DNA of 64,000 bases from Trichaptum fuscoviolaceum (taxonomy: Eukaryota > Basidiomycota > Agaricomycetes > Hymenochaetales > Trichaptaceae), in the NCBI GenBank assembly GCA_910574455.1, contig CAJSYZ010000005.1:4588001-4652000 (forward strand), read 5' to 3'. The stretch's first letter is position 1, and each line of letters starts with the position of its first letter. The notes below the pieces were generated by a model that worked only from the letters and a program-made list of their open reading frames with translations, searched no databases and was not told the origin of the DNA. Below, one piece after another: positions 21,766 through 34,423 of this stretch. The position numbers and the translations under genes are program-made.

Positions 21766-23557
21766 TCAAATGTGCGGTATGAATTTTGTCCAAACAACTG
21801 TTTCGAACGCAGAGGAAGGAAGGCGACGAAGGGACAGGAGGGCGAGAATGAGGAGGGAAAGGCGGGCGACTGGATATATAATGGCAGGAGGTGTTTCTAC
21901 GGTTTTCTTTATGCGCGTCCAAAATATATCCTCATGAGTTTCGGATTCGAGGGACTCCCATTTGTCATAGACAAATCGAGTGTAGACAGGAGCACCTGCG
22001 ATGATGAGAAGACACAGGCCTACGATGCCCAGAGAAGCCGTCCGCCAAAGAACGCGCTCGGCAGGCGATGGGAACTCGAAGTGCCATGCAGCACAGTGGA
22101 TCGACCCAAATGCGGCACCTGCTAAGGCAGAGAAGATCAAGAGCGGTCTCGTTTCGGCGATCTCGCTGTCGAACATCATCAACATGATCCACCGCATGTC
22201 ATATTCATTGAAGAGCATTTCGAGCGCTGGTTTGTTGTGCATTTTGTCCTTGGCATCGCGGAAGGAATCCAGACTGAATCCGTATGGTCCAGTGTTAAGG
22301 ATCTGGTCCATTGGGAGGAACATGAGCAGGTACGGCAAGTAGAACAGCTTCGAGAGGACAAGTATGCAGGTCGTCCAAATCGAGTTGATGGCTCGGCGAA
22401 AGCGCGATCTCGGCGCCGGAGAACCTGAGCTTTGTAAAAGTCCGACCTCGAGATTAACATCCTTCTGCGTCCGGTGGGGTATCGAATGATGTAATGCGCG
22501 GACCGTATCCAGAAGCCACTCTGGAATGGACGATAGTACCGGGATGATTGACCGCGCGGAGTCTCGGAGATAATCTCGCAGCCGGAACTCGCTTTCGGCG
22601 AATTTCCAGCTCTCCGCATTGGGGCCTTCGTTCTGCGACTCATTCCTAGCCCCCCTTGCCTCTGCAAGCTGCTTTTCCAACCTCTTCGTGCGGATGACGA
22701 TCGGACATCGGACATCGTGCGGCTTGCTCCACCAGAAAAGATACATGATGCTGTTCAGTCCGGCCAACGCAGCCGTCGTAAGCTCGAGCTCGGTGATTGT
22801 CAAGTACTGATGTGCGCGAGCAATGAGCTGGATGATGAACCACGTAATTTGCAGTAAAGCGACTCCTTTCGAGAGAGCATCGCCTTTACTTCTGTCCTCG
22901 ATTTCTTTCGCTGTCGTATCCGGAAAGTCAATCAGTCGCTTCTCCAGTAGTTCCTGAAGATCGACGAAACGGAGGACGCTTTCCTGCACCACGATTCCCT
23001 CCTTCTTCGTATCATAGCGGTACCGACTCCAGCCACAGAAAATGCCACCCTTTACGTAGTTCACTTTGAAGCCTCCCATCTGCAAGAAATGCGCTTGTGT
23101 CATTGTCCATGGCACACCTACAGAACTGTTCAACTAAATTTATTCCGATCTTGAGAACGAATAGAATAATACATGATTTCGGACGAGCTTTATTTATCGT
23201 CTCCCTTATCATCACGGCGCCTCGCCACTGCTTGAATGCCCACATGATCATCACCTCCGGCGCGAGCAGAGCCAAGCACATGAGGAAAATCCGACGCTTC
23301 AGAAGCGACCAGCTACTCTCCTCGAGAAATGGTACGTTGGGATGCACGGACACCCACGTCACCGCAAACGTCGTCGCCAGGCAGCTCCACACGATGTCCC
23401 AGACGGAACGACCGGGGCAAGAACAGTCGTTGGAGCATTCGTCTCGCGGGAAGATCGGCGCATCGTAGGCCAGCGGGTCGGCGAAGGACGGGGCGATGGG
23501 TACAGCGCTCGTGCCGTAGTGTCGGGCGAGAAACAAGAATGCGAGAATGAGGAGCAT
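21766..23557 (-). CDS. Multi-pass membrane protein, paralogue C
   Basis: Exon 1 is 23173-23557, the intron is 23118-23172 (55 bp) and exon 2 is 21766-23117, giving 578 residues, uninterrupted. The MLLILAFLF start is preferred over a methionine 24 codons upstream, because that extension covers the TATATA box. Topology matches the other paralogues. The patch after MGGF (VNYVKGGIFCGWSRYRYDTK) and the YDKW loop (ESLESETHEDIFWT) are the most divergent parts. From the KGDALSKGVALLQ motif to the WFPEWLLD-like region it is nearly identical to copy B, so the sequence looks mosaic. Function unknown. Confidence 0.85.
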
Positions 23558-24846
23558 GGAACGGGATGGCAGGCAAGGGTACAAGGACTGAAGAAAGAAG
23601 TGCGTACTATATAACGTGAACGAGTCCAACAGCGCGTTTACTCACCGATGCTATGCTCAGGCACTTCCATTCATACCGCCCATCAACACAGCATCCATCC
23701 ATTATCTTGGCGCTAATCAGAGTTTAGCAAACACACAGTTTTACATATTCGTGCGTGACGATGAACGAGTGCATCCAGTTCATTCTTGATAATTCTCTAG
23801 TATACGTGAAGGTAGTCTGAGCCAGTGTGGCTGACGAACGTGTACGCGCAAGGACGAGTGGGACGAGTGGGTACGTGAGGCGCCCGAGAATGTCAGAGGC
23901 CGTGCCAGGTTCTGTCTTCATGTTTGAGGCGATGAAGGGCTTCCCAGCAGTTCAATCAGGTTCTACACTTATCAGGTAGACTACTATAAGCCAAAAGCGC
24001 CTATGAAACGAACGAAAATAAGGCTCACCTGCAAAAACGCTGAAGCAACGTTGGCCGCAGATATGACGCCATCAATCGTACATGTAGTACTCAGATGCTG
24101 ATTCCAAGTTGCACTGGTCTTCCATTCGTATTTCCCACCCACACAGTTCTCCTGTTGATCATCTTGTCGAGCTCATCACAGATTAATGTTACCTCGGTAT
24201 TGAAGGCGGATGGTCGTGGGTGCGCTTTTTTGAAAGCGAAAAAGGCAAAGAGAAGAAACTTGAAGTGGTGGCGTGGAAACTTTCAAGTTGAAGCGCGCCT
24301 CCTGTTCTCTTGAAGTTCAGTATCGTCTTTCGCCTCTAGTGTACATGCTTCACCCTCCCACAGACACTATCGCGGCTATAGGAATCCAGTGTCTACCCTT
24401 ATATAGTGATCGCGCCCACCAGCGTTCCAACCGATTCTTCACGTCGCCACAACTTCGTGGCAGGTGTCTGCTCCCTCATAATACTGTATATCGGATGGAT
24501 GAAAGACACCGCTCGAGAACTGCAAATTACAGAACGCCTAAAGCAAGAAATGCATAACTTCTTCGAATATAAGCAAAGAAGCTGATCAGCTCACCCCGTG
24601 AAAATGAGTCTACAAGCTGACCTGAGGTGAATTATTCTCATTTTTTTAATCTTGCACTTGCTAAATCACTATCCACCTCGATAGACACCGCGGTGTATCT
24701 GAAGACGAGTAGTTGGCCCCGATAGAAGCTTTATATAGCTTCCAGGCATGAGATCTCGCTAGAATGAACTTGAAGGCTCGGAACATCGCGAAGGGGAGAA
24801 GACAAGCTGTGGATGGCGTTGCCGCGATAAGCAGTCAGGGGAGCGA

Positions 24847-25277
24847 CTCGATCTTGCGCTCCCGCACGCTGCCGTCTGTTGTTGGCTATCTAGAAAGAAA
24901 AGCTTCCTCGAAGGATGCTGAAGTGAAAAATTGGGCTGGCAGGTTCTTTGTGGGAGAAGCCGCCCTCGAGCTCGCTGAAAAGGTCCTTGCTCAAGAGCGA
25001 CTTAGGTTGCCGAGGGGCCGACGAGTCAAGCCCGTCGTCCCCAAGGCACTGCCAACCACGGAAAGACCTCTTTGAAGCCTTTATGAATGCTGACAAAGGA
25101 GAGGGTGGGTGGGTTGCGAAATCTTCGCTGTCTTCGTCGTGCGTTGCCGCTGTCTTGAGGCTCGAAGTCGTCCTTGTTGTTGTGGTCGATGATGAAGAGA
25201 CACGACGCGACTTGACGCGTGACGTTCGCGTGCTCCCGCTTGTCACGAGTCGTGGTACTTCTTCGAAGTCCTGCCAA
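24847..25277. other. Unit-3-specific insert of unknown origin
   Basis: Unit 4 reads straight from GCAGTCAGGGGTGCGA into TTAGCAACTTG. Unit 3 has about 430 bp between these points. The insert is GC-richer than its flanks and has long open frames on both strands: one on plus reading RSRTLPSVVGYLERK... and one on minus rich in Ser/Thr. No terminal repeat or clear target duplication was found. It could be a captured exon or a small non-autonomous element. Confidence 0.5.
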
Positions 25278-26395
25278 TTAGCAACTTGAAATGCCCTCGC
25301 CGAGATTGCAGTATCTTGCCAGACGAGGGTAGCATCTCGTTCCAAACCTTCGATATTGACTTTCTTCTGGTTCCCGAGGATTGCCTGATTTTATCCTTTC
25401 TTATCTGTAACAAGCCTTCAACATCTGAAGCTGATGCTTGCTTGTACGGAAAGGGGGCTTGGAGTCGGTTACTACCTCCTGAACTCAGATATCTCGCGTC
25501 GAGCACAAAATTATTATACTCCCTTTGTTATTGACCTGAATCCAGTGTCGCGGAGTCGATCGATACCTGGATTGTCTTTTGCTTTCAGCGTAGTCGCTGT
25601 CATCATCTGGGCGACGCGAAGTCCGGAATGCATGCCTGATGAAAGAATAGATTCACTCGGGCTTCTGGAGATCCGATTTGTTTGGATTTAGCTCACCCCT
25701 CGCGCTCCTGAACATGCCCTTCGATCAGCTCATGCACGGCTGCCCTTGCCTGTGCGCGAGTGTCGTCCAATGTGCATCGGGCGACGGCTTGTGCACTGTA
25801 CCGCCCTCTCATTCATCAGCTTCCTGTGCAGGTAGATGGGTTTGTCCAACTGCTTCTGCTGGGCCTGGCGGCTGACGTTCGAGTCATCACAGCGTTCCCT
25901 CAGAGGAATGATGCTGGGTGGTCTACTTCCACGGGCGTTCCGTCATGAACACATGACAGTGCTTCGAGTAGCTTGCATCCACGGTCATGAACAACCCGTA
26001 GCTGGGTCACCTCTGACGACCTCATCCTTCGTATGCAGTAAACTACATCTTTGAAAGAGAAGCATATTTGTTACCTTTAAATGAGAAAAGGTGAGTCTAG
26101 CTAAGATCGGTTTAGATGGCCTTGGACTCACTATCTCTATTAACGATCTTCGACGGACTCAACTTGTTGATGGCACCTCCCCAGCTCTCTATGCAGAAAG
26201 CCAATCTGCTATTTGCCTTCGTTAGTCTACTCATTGACAGGTGAGTCCATCTGAAAATGTCTTTACAAGTCAAACTTCAGAGCACTCTCATAGCGATGTT
26301 GGTTTAGTATAGAGAGAACACCCGTACTTCCTAGGGGAAGGAAAGAGTGGTGACCGGTGTCGTTTAACAAGCCAAGTCGCAAGACCAAAACGCTG

Positions 26396-26456
26396 TGCGT
26401 GACCTTGAGGCGCGTCGCGTCGCGCGTTAATGTGCCCACCGGCGGGCTTTAAATCG
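26396..26456 (+). promoter_or_regulatory. Conserved promoter block of zinc-finger copy 3
   Basis: Same block as 3981-4044, including TTAATGTGCCCACCGGCGGG and TTTAAA, ending about 115 bp before the ATG at 26570. Confidence 0.55.
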
Positions 26457-26569
26457 TATGTGGTAGTACACATTGCAATCCACGACCATTGCACTATTTC
26501 TTCTTCCCTCCCTCTTCAAATTCTTCTCATTCAACAATCAAGCTAACATTTGCATCCTTTCTCTGAGTC

Positions 26570-28158
26570 ATGGACAACGGTCAGACAGAAGAGTATTGGC
26601 GTAAAAATGTTAAAGATTGGCTTCCATCTACGGGACTCAAGAACAGTCGACTGCCTCTTCAACTAGTTCGTCATCCTCCATCTATTACCTTCCTTCATAG
26701 TGACGTACCTCTCTGCCGACCACAGTTGGGAAACTATCGAGGCATTGTTAATCAACATGCAGCGACACATCCTCACCACATTGATGAAGACGAGCTCAAG
26801 CTATCCACATCTTCAGCATTGACTGCAAATGGCTCTTCATCAGCTTCACTTGAGTATGCACCTCGTCCGTGTGTACCACAGCGCGCGGGATATGAACATA
26901 TCGAAGGCAGCATCACACATCGACTAAGAGCGAGTACAGACGGGGATACTGGGGCCAGAGAATCCGTAGGCAAGTACGGAAACGAGCGTGAGTCCCTGAA
27001 GTAACTTGTCTCATATAGACCACTGACGCGTAGCATGGACAGAGTGTCCAGGACTTGCACATGCAATGACCCAGAACGACGCGATGAACCAGTTGCCTTT
27101 CATCTTTAGATCGCGAACTGCTATCAACTATCCTTTTAAACCACATCGGCGAGATGATATAACAACTTCGGAATTGCAAAGGGTATTTGACATAGGACTT
27201 TCAGCTACCCGTGGATACGCCAGTTGGGAAGACCAGAAGCCTGCCCTACCCACACCTTCTCAAAGGTCACGTAGCCGCAATTCTTACCTGGATCTGCCTG
27301 CGAATCATGAAATTGATTCCTTCGACAAAGGATATTTCGATGAATCAACAGGTCAAGCCACTTCGAATACGGAATATCCAACCCCGGCGCATACCCCGGG
27401 AAGTATCGTAGCAGTTGGCCATGGTGGTTCAGACCTCCACCGCTCGCACCTCCCGACACCCTCACCAAGCGCTCACAGTCATGCATCTTTGCCAGTCAAA
27501 TCTCCCCCATTTCCTGCAGTTCGTTCATAATATATTGGAATGAGGCAAGGACAAGTTTCTCCGGCAACTGCAGCGCAGCTTGCGGCGCCATTTATGGGCG
27601 ATCCCTGTCCATACCCGCAGTCCGTCGCGTACGGCCCATCGCAAGCGGGACCAAGCACCTTGTCTCTCCCTATACTTCAACAGACGCCCTCCTCTGCGCA
27701 AGGCGTAGTATCCCGGAAGAGGGGCGCAGAAACGCGAGATATTGCATCGCTTCCTGCACCAGCTGTAAAGAAGAAGGGCGGCAATGGGAAGGGACCAGGA
27801 CGTATTCCGAAGCCCAAGAACTTCAAATGTACTGTAGCTGGCTGTGATTCTGCCTATGAATCTAAAAACAAATTGGTTGATCATCTGCGCAGTCATGACC
27901 CTTCTTCAGGTCTCCAGTGTCCGAATCCAGCCTGAACAACGTTTAAAAATGTCTCTGGCCTTGCAAGACACATATATAGGAAGGGCATTGCATGCAAAGC
28001 CACAGCACCCCGTCTTCCCCCAGTGCTTAATGGGAGGAGAATCGGAAGGCAGTTCACAATCTCCTGAGGGAGTTGAGTGCAGAAACGAAGCGGCCATTGC
28101 AGGACCAAGTGCAGACACAAGCACAAGCGTAGACAGAGCCTTTGGAGTAGAGAAATGA
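26570..28158 (+). pseudogene. C2H2 zinc-finger protein, copy 3 (two nonsense codons)
   Basis: Exon 1 is 26570-26987 (MDNGQTEEYWRKN..., open), the intron is 26988-27042 (55 bp, GTGAGT...CAG) and exon 2 starts at 27043. Exon 2 carries the Ser/Pro-rich region, then a TAA at 27528-27530 where copy 4 has GAA. The same frame then continues through PYPQSVAYGPSQAG, the basic KKKGGNGKGPGRIPKPK segment and an intact first finger (FKCTVAGC...HLRSH). A second stop, TGA at 27933-27935, lies in the second zinc unit just after CPNPA. The region after it is recognisable but eroded. Decayed regulator copy; exon 1 alone could still be translated. Confidence 0.8.
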
Positions 28159-29929
28159 TGTCGTTACACCACGGAGGTAGGTATTCTTATTGATCTGTAA
28201 CTGTACTACTTATGTACATGATCAGAAATACTGGGAGACATTATACTTTTCATTTTGTCTATCTTTCAGCCTTCCGAGAGTTATTTGCATTCGCAAAGAC
28301 TTAATTCTAATAGGTGAGGACTATGTGAAGAGCTTTTGTCCATTGTCTACGGTTTGAAGAATGACAAAACGAAAGTTGTGTGGTATTCTGCCTCATCCGG
28401 TCAGAGTATATTAAAAGAAAAGTTGGGATGCATGTTGTTAAACAAAATGGGCCTGTGCTCATTTTCTCGGACTTGCTACTAGTGATGTATAATGATGAGG
28501 TGGATAGCCCATCATACTGGGGATAATATTTGTCTATGCATCTGTCTCGAATGCGGAGCTTGGGAGGTTGCGAAGGGTGAGAACAAGAAGAGACAGCTGA
28601 CAGATAGAGTATACATGGGAAGGAATCATTCTCAATGCTTGCCTAAAGAGCCTCCAGTAGAATTCCTTAGCAGAGCATTTCTGAAGTGCTCCAGGTCAAG
28701 TTGCTGACAGGTCCTGGGACCCGCATAAGGAGTGGATGCGGAGCTGCCCATGGCAAGTGTATCCGGCCGAGTGCGAAGGCTGCCATCCCATGCCGGCAGC
28801 CTTGTTCCCGGACGTGCCGGGCGGACGGCAGGTCGGAGGGATTGACGCCATATTTCAGGCCCACGGGCTCATACCTCGAACTCGAACTTGTGTGTGTGCG
28901 TGTGCGTGTGCAAGGATGTCCGTGCGCAGACGGGCGATGGAGGACTGCCTCAAGCTCAGGTTGTTGCGCCCTGGCAATTCAGTGCCAGTAGCATCAGGTG
29001 TATCCAATAGTCCAAAATTTGAATGTAAGTGATGACGGACCGGCCGCAACCCACATGTCATCTTTGTCTCGCCAAGTAACAATGATGTTGTTTTTTGGTC
29101 CATCTCCATGGAGCTGCACGAGAGACCGAGGATGGGTCTTGAGGATCTCCGAAATGTCTCTTCCCCATTCAATAAAGGAGCGCGACATTAAAGAACAACC
29201 ATACCTACATATACTATTTCTACGCTTCTCCAGATCAATGAGAAATGTATTGCGGCACTGACTATTGGGCCTTCTACTGCTCTTCTGACAATGCAAGGGG
29301 CCCAGAGTCCGTTCTGGCTGTTGCCACGTCAAGGCCTACTCACACCGGGCCTTCGGTAAATCAAAGCAGCCCTCGTCAAACATATTATCTTGAAGCGACC
29401 TTTCACATGGCCTTTTTGTGGTGCCGGCCACTTCTCTGCACCTGTATTTGCGCTCGTTGCGAGTCCCCTGGCCTGGAAGGTTTTATACTACATTTGTTGT
29501 AGGTCAGTCGTCTATGTTTTCCTCAAGGGAAAGAATACACTGCTCACTGCCTATATGTAGTTCGAAGATCTGGTCTGTCCTACAACGAGTGCAAGACGCG
29601 TTTATCATGTTTTCAGTGAATGGAAAGGACTTGTAGGTAAGTGGTTCGCAATTTGGATTTATGATTGTGTACGCTGAGCATACACGTACTTTAGGGGTGT
29701 TGGCATCAACCTTTCACTAGCATACGCAAAGTTTTATTTAAGCTGATACCATCCATACCGATTTTCTTGGAGTTGGTGGAGAGACACCAACTAAGAAACC
29801 CATCTTCCTCGCAGCTGAAGGCGAAATATATGCGTTAATAGTCTCTACAAGAGTCTACAAATAATAACCAGACTGACAAAAGCCGGAAATGCGTCAAAAC
29901 AAGATTGGTGGTGTAGAAGACAGCAATAA
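28159..29929. other. Convergent intergenic spacer, unit 3
   Basis: Very similar to 20040-21765. It contains the GC-rich block (about 28715-28930) and a minus-strand exon pair (about 28975-29300; DISEILKTHPRSLVQLH...DDMWVAAGPSSL, frameshifted after that motif). No other gene was recognised. Confidence 0.5.
28975..29300 (-). pseudogene. Conserved minus-strand exon pair, unit 3
   Basis: Same arrangement as 20815-21140: a hydrophobic stretch ending IWRSVEIVYVG, a GTAGGTATGG donor-like site, then MSRSFIEWGRDISEILKTHP. The frame differs from unit 2 after the GPSSL motif because of a small indel. Function unknown. Confidence 0.33.
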
Positions 29930-31847
29930 TCAAATGTGCGGTATGAATTTTGTCCAAACAACTGTATCGAACGCAGAGGGAGGAAGGCGACGAAGGGACA
30001 GGAGGGCGAGAATGAGGAGGGAAAGGCGGGCGACTGGATATATAATGGCAGGAGGTGTTTCCACGGTTTTCTTTATGCGCGTCCAGTATATATCCTCAGT
30101 ACCATAAGCGTCCCACCATTTGTCATAGACAAATCGAGTGTAGACAGGAGCAGCTGCGATGATGAGAAGACACAGGCCTACGATGGTTAGAGAAGCCGTT
30201 TGCCAAAGGATCCCCTCAACAGGCGAAGGGAACTCGAAGTGCCATGCAGCACAGTGGATCGACCCAAATGCGGCACCTGCTAGGGCAGAGAAGATCAAAA
30301 GCGGCCTCGTTTCGGCAGACTCGCTGCGGAACATCATCCACATGATCCACCGCATGTCATCCTCATTGAAGAGCAGTTCGAGCGCCGGTTTGGTGTCCAT
30401 TTTGTCCTTGGCATCGCGGAAGGAATCCAGACTGAAGTCCATGAGTTTAGGTCTAAGGATCTGCTGCATCGAGAGGAACATGAGCAGGTACGGCAAGTAG
30501 AACAGCTTCGTGATGACAAGCATGCAGGTCGTCCAAATCGAGTTGATAACTTGGCGAAAGTGCGATCTCGTCGCCGGAGAATCCGAGCTTTCAACTAGTG
30601 ATTCGACCTCAGATTCATCGTCTGTAATGGAGCTTTGCATTTCAACCTCGGCATTAGCATCATTCTGCATTCGTTGGGGCATCAAATGACGGAGAACGCG
30701 GATCGCTTTCAGAAGCCATATTGCAAGCCAATCCAGATATGTTAATAGTGCCGAATTGATTGACTGTGCGAAGCCAGTGATACGGCAGCAGATCGTTCGC
30801 ATCCAAACAGGACAGAGTGTATTAGCTGCCAAATCGAGCGCCACCCAGGCCGGAGAGTCTCGGAGATAATCTCTCAGCCGGAACCAGTCCCTGTCGGGGA
30901 ATGACCATCTCTCCCCTTCGTTCCGCGTCTCATTCCTAGCCTTCCTGGTCTCTGCTAGCTGCTTTTCCAACTCCTTCGTGCGGATGACAATCGGACATCG
31001 GACATCAAGCGGCTTGCTCCACCAGAAAAGATACATGATGCTGTTCAGTCCGGCCAATGCAGCCGTCGTAAGCTCGATCTCCGTGATCGTCAGGTGCTGT
31101 TGTACGCGTGCGATGAGCTGGATGATGAACCACGTAATTTGCAGTAGAGCAACTCCTTTCGAGAGAGCATCGCCTTTGCTTCGGTCTTCGATTTCTTTCG
31201 CTGTCGTATCCGGAAAGTCGATCAGCTGCTTCTCCAGTAGGTCCTGAAGTTTGTAGAAATTGAGGACGCCTTCCTGCACCTCGACACCCTCCTTCTCTGT
31301 TTCATACCGGCACCCAAACCAGTCATAAAAGTCGTCGCCCTCTACAAGATTAACTTTGAATCCTCCCATCTGCAAGAAATGCGCATGTGTCATTGTCCAT
31401 TCCACACCTACAAAAATTGTTCAACTAAATCTATTACGAGCTGAAAACAAATAAAATAATACATGATTTCGGTCTTGCTTTATTTATCGTCTCTCTTATC
31501 TTCACGGCGCCTCGCCACTGCTTGAATGCCCAAAGAATCATCACCTCCGGCGCCAGCAGAGCCAGGCACATGAGGAAAATCCGACGCTTCAGAAGCGACC
31601 AGCTACTCTCCTCGAGGAATGGTACGCTGGGATGCACGGACACCCACGTCACCGCAAACGTCGTCGCCAAGCAGCTCCAGACGATGTCCCAAACGGAGCG
31701 ACCGGGGCAAGAACAATCCTTGGAGCATTCGTCTCGCGGGAAGATCGGTGCATCGTAGGCCAGCGGGTCGGCGAAGGACGGGGCGACGGGTACAGCGCTC
31801 GTGCCGTAGCGCTGGGAGAGAAACAAGAACGCGAGAATGAGGAGCAT
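29930..31847 (-). CDS. Multi-pass membrane protein, paralogue D (long form)
   Basis: Exon 1 is 31463-31847, the intron is 31408-31462 (55 bp) and exon 2 is 29930-31407, giving 620 residues, uninterrupted. It shares all scaffold motifs with the other copies (CPGRSVWDIVWSC, MTHAHFLQMGGF, SKGVALLQITWFIIQLIAR, AETRPLLIFSALAGAAFG, a C-terminus ending in FIPHI). It is about 36-43 residues longer because the central loop after RLRDYLRDS is replaced by a longer sequence (AWVALDLAANTLCPVWMRTI..., then an acidic DDESEVESLVESSDS stretch). The insert contains an extra hydrophobic run around LLTYLDWLAIWLL and could add a membrane segment. Function unknown. Confidence 0.85.
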
Positions 31848-34423
31848 GGTACGAAATGGCAGGCAGCGGTCAAGGTCTGAAGAGACGACAAGTGCGTGCC
31901 TATATAGCGTGAACGAGGCCAACAGCGTGTTTACTCACCAATGCTATGCTCAGGCACTTCCATTCATACCGCCCATCAACACAGCACCCATCGATTCATC
32001 TTGGCGCTAATCGCAACGCACGGTTGCCCTTATTCCTCCGCGAAGTTGAAAGTGCACATCTAGCTCGTCCTTCACATATTGGCTCTCCAGTATACACGAA
32101 GATGGTCAGAGCCAGTGTGGTTGGCGTACGTATCCGCGCAAGGACAAGCGGGATGAATGAGTAGGTGAGGCGCCCGAGGATAGCAGAGGCCGTGTGCACA
32201 GGTTCTGTCCTCATGTTTATGGTGATGAAGAGCTTCTCAGCGATTTAGTTCTGCTCTAAGCATATCAATAGGGGGATTATTAGATGCCAAAAAGCATATG
32301 AGACGAAGGCAAAGAAGGCTCACCAGCGAAACCGATAAGACAACAGGTTGGTCGCAGATATGATGACGCACGAGTGGGCCTCAGATGTTGATTACACTAC
32401 ATAGTCTTCCACTCATAGTTCCCACCCGCACAATCCCTCCAATCGATCATCCTGTCCAGCTCGGGCACATATTACCTTTGTATTGAACGTAAAGATCATA
32501 TCAGTGGTCGTGGCAGTCCAGTAAAAGATGTCGGACACGCTTTTGAAAACGGCAAAGAGAAGAAAGTCACTTTAACTTAAAGGAGATTTCCTGATGCAGT
32601 GTGGCGTGGAAACTTCAAGTTGATGAAGCGCGCCCCGGACGTCTTCCTGTTATCTTCAGCATCGTCTTTCGTCCCGCTGCACATACTTCACCTTAGAACA
32701 GACACTATCGCATCCATAAGAATCCAGCTTCTATCTCGTATAGGGAAAGTGCTCACCTGTACTCCAACCTATCTTTCGCGTCACCTCAAATTCGTGCAGG
32801 CGTCTACTACCTCATGATACTGCATATCGGATAAATGAAACTTGAAAGCTAATGCTCGAGAACTGCAAGTTACAGTAAGCCTAGAGCAAGAAATGTATGA
32901 CTCAGTCAAATCCAAGCAAAGCAGCTGATCAGCTCACCTCGTGAAATAAAGCCTGTAAGCTGACCTGAGGTGAAGGATTCTCTTTTTTTTGATCTTGCAC
33001 TTGCTAAATCACTATCCACCTCGATAGACGCCGCGATGTATCTGAAGACGAGTGGGCGGTCCCGATAGAAGCTTTCTATAGCTATGATCCAGGCTTGAGG
33101 TATCGCTAGAATGAATTCGAAGCATCGAGGGAGAAGACAAGCGGAGGCTGGCGTTGCCGTGATAAGCAGTCAGGGGTGCGATTAGCAACTTGAAATGCCC
33201 TCGCCGAGATTGCAGTATCTTGCCAGACGAGGGTAGCATCTCGTTCCGAACCTTTCATATTGATTTTCTTCTGGTTCCCGAGAATCGGCTGATTTCATCC
33301 CCTCTTGCCTGTAACAAACCTTCGCAAATGCTTTAACAGCTTGTTTGTTCGGACAGGGGGCTTGGAGTCAGTTATTCCCTCCCGAACTCAAATAACTCGC
33401 ATCGAGCGCAAGATTGCCATGCTCGGTTTTATTCTTGTCCTGAATCCTCGACCGACACCAGGATTTTCTTTTGCCTTTGGCACATTTGCTGTCATCATCT
33501 TGGCGACATGAAGCCCAGAGTGTATGCCTGATGAAAGAATAAATTATCTCGGGCTTCTGGACGTCCGATTTGATTGGATTCAACTCACCCCTCGCGCTCC
33601 TGAACATGCCCTGCGATCACCTCTAGCGAGCTCATGCACGGCTGCCCTTGCCTGTGCGCGAGTGTCGTCCAATGGGCAACGGGCGATGGCATGTGCACTG
33701 TACCGCCCTCTCATTCATCGGCGTCCTGTGCAGGTAGAAGGGTTTGTCCAGCTGCTTCTGCTAGGCACGGCGATGGACTTTCGAATCACCCCAGCGTTCC
33801 CTCAGAGGAATGACGCTGGGTGGTCTACTTCCACGGGCGTTCCGTCATGAACACATGGCAGTGCTTTGAGTAGAGCTTGCATCCACGGTCATGAACAACC
33901 CGTATCTTGGTCACCTCTGACGACCTCATCCTTCGTATGCAGTAAACTACATCTTTGAAAGAGAAGCATATTTGTTACCTTGAAATGAGAAAAGGTGAGT
34001 CTAGCTAAGATCGATTTAGATGGCCTGGGGCTCACTATCTCTTTGAAAGACTTTCGAAGGACTCTGCTTGTTAAAAGGCACTTCTTTTCTTCAAGTCAAT
34101 CTTCAGAACACTCTAACAGAATCAATGATGGTTTAGTACAGAGAGAATACCCATTCTTCCTGCTGCGTTAGGGGGGAAAGAAAAGAGTGGTGACCGGTGT
34201 GGTTTAACGAGCCAGGTCGCGAGACCAAAACGCTGTGCGTGACCTTGAAGCGCGTCGCGTCGCCCGTTAATGTGCCCACCGGCGGGCTTTAAATTGTAAT
34301 GTGGAAACACATACCTGTCCTCCACTTACCACAACCATCGCACCAATTCTTCTTCCCTCCCTCTTCAAAGTCCTCTTCCTCAAAAAGGCTTACCTTCCCA
34401 ACATCTTCAACCTTTCCCACATC
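31848..34423. other. Divergent intergenic spacer, unit 4
   Basis: About 32290-33980 is almost identical to about 1960-3650 in unit 1, apart from a roughly 18 bp segment near 32548 missing from unit 1 and a few substitutions. It contains the promoter block at 34231-34296. No conserved coding frame was found. Confidence 0.55.
34231..34296 (+). promoter_or_regulatory. Conserved promoter block of zinc-finger copy 4
   Basis: Same order of elements as 3981-4044 and nearly identical to it, ending about 130 bp before the ATG at 34424. A CT-rich leader (CTTCTTCCCTCCCTCTTC) follows it, as in the other copies. Confidence 0.55.

Larger units (their letters stand above)
23558..26569. other. Divergent intergenic spacer, unit 3, with a unique 430 bp insert
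   Basis: Homologous to the other divergent spacers except for about 24847-25277, which has no counterpart in the other units and interrupts a stretch that is continuous at 33175-33190 in unit 4. The core promoter block is at 26396-26456. Confidence 0.55.
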
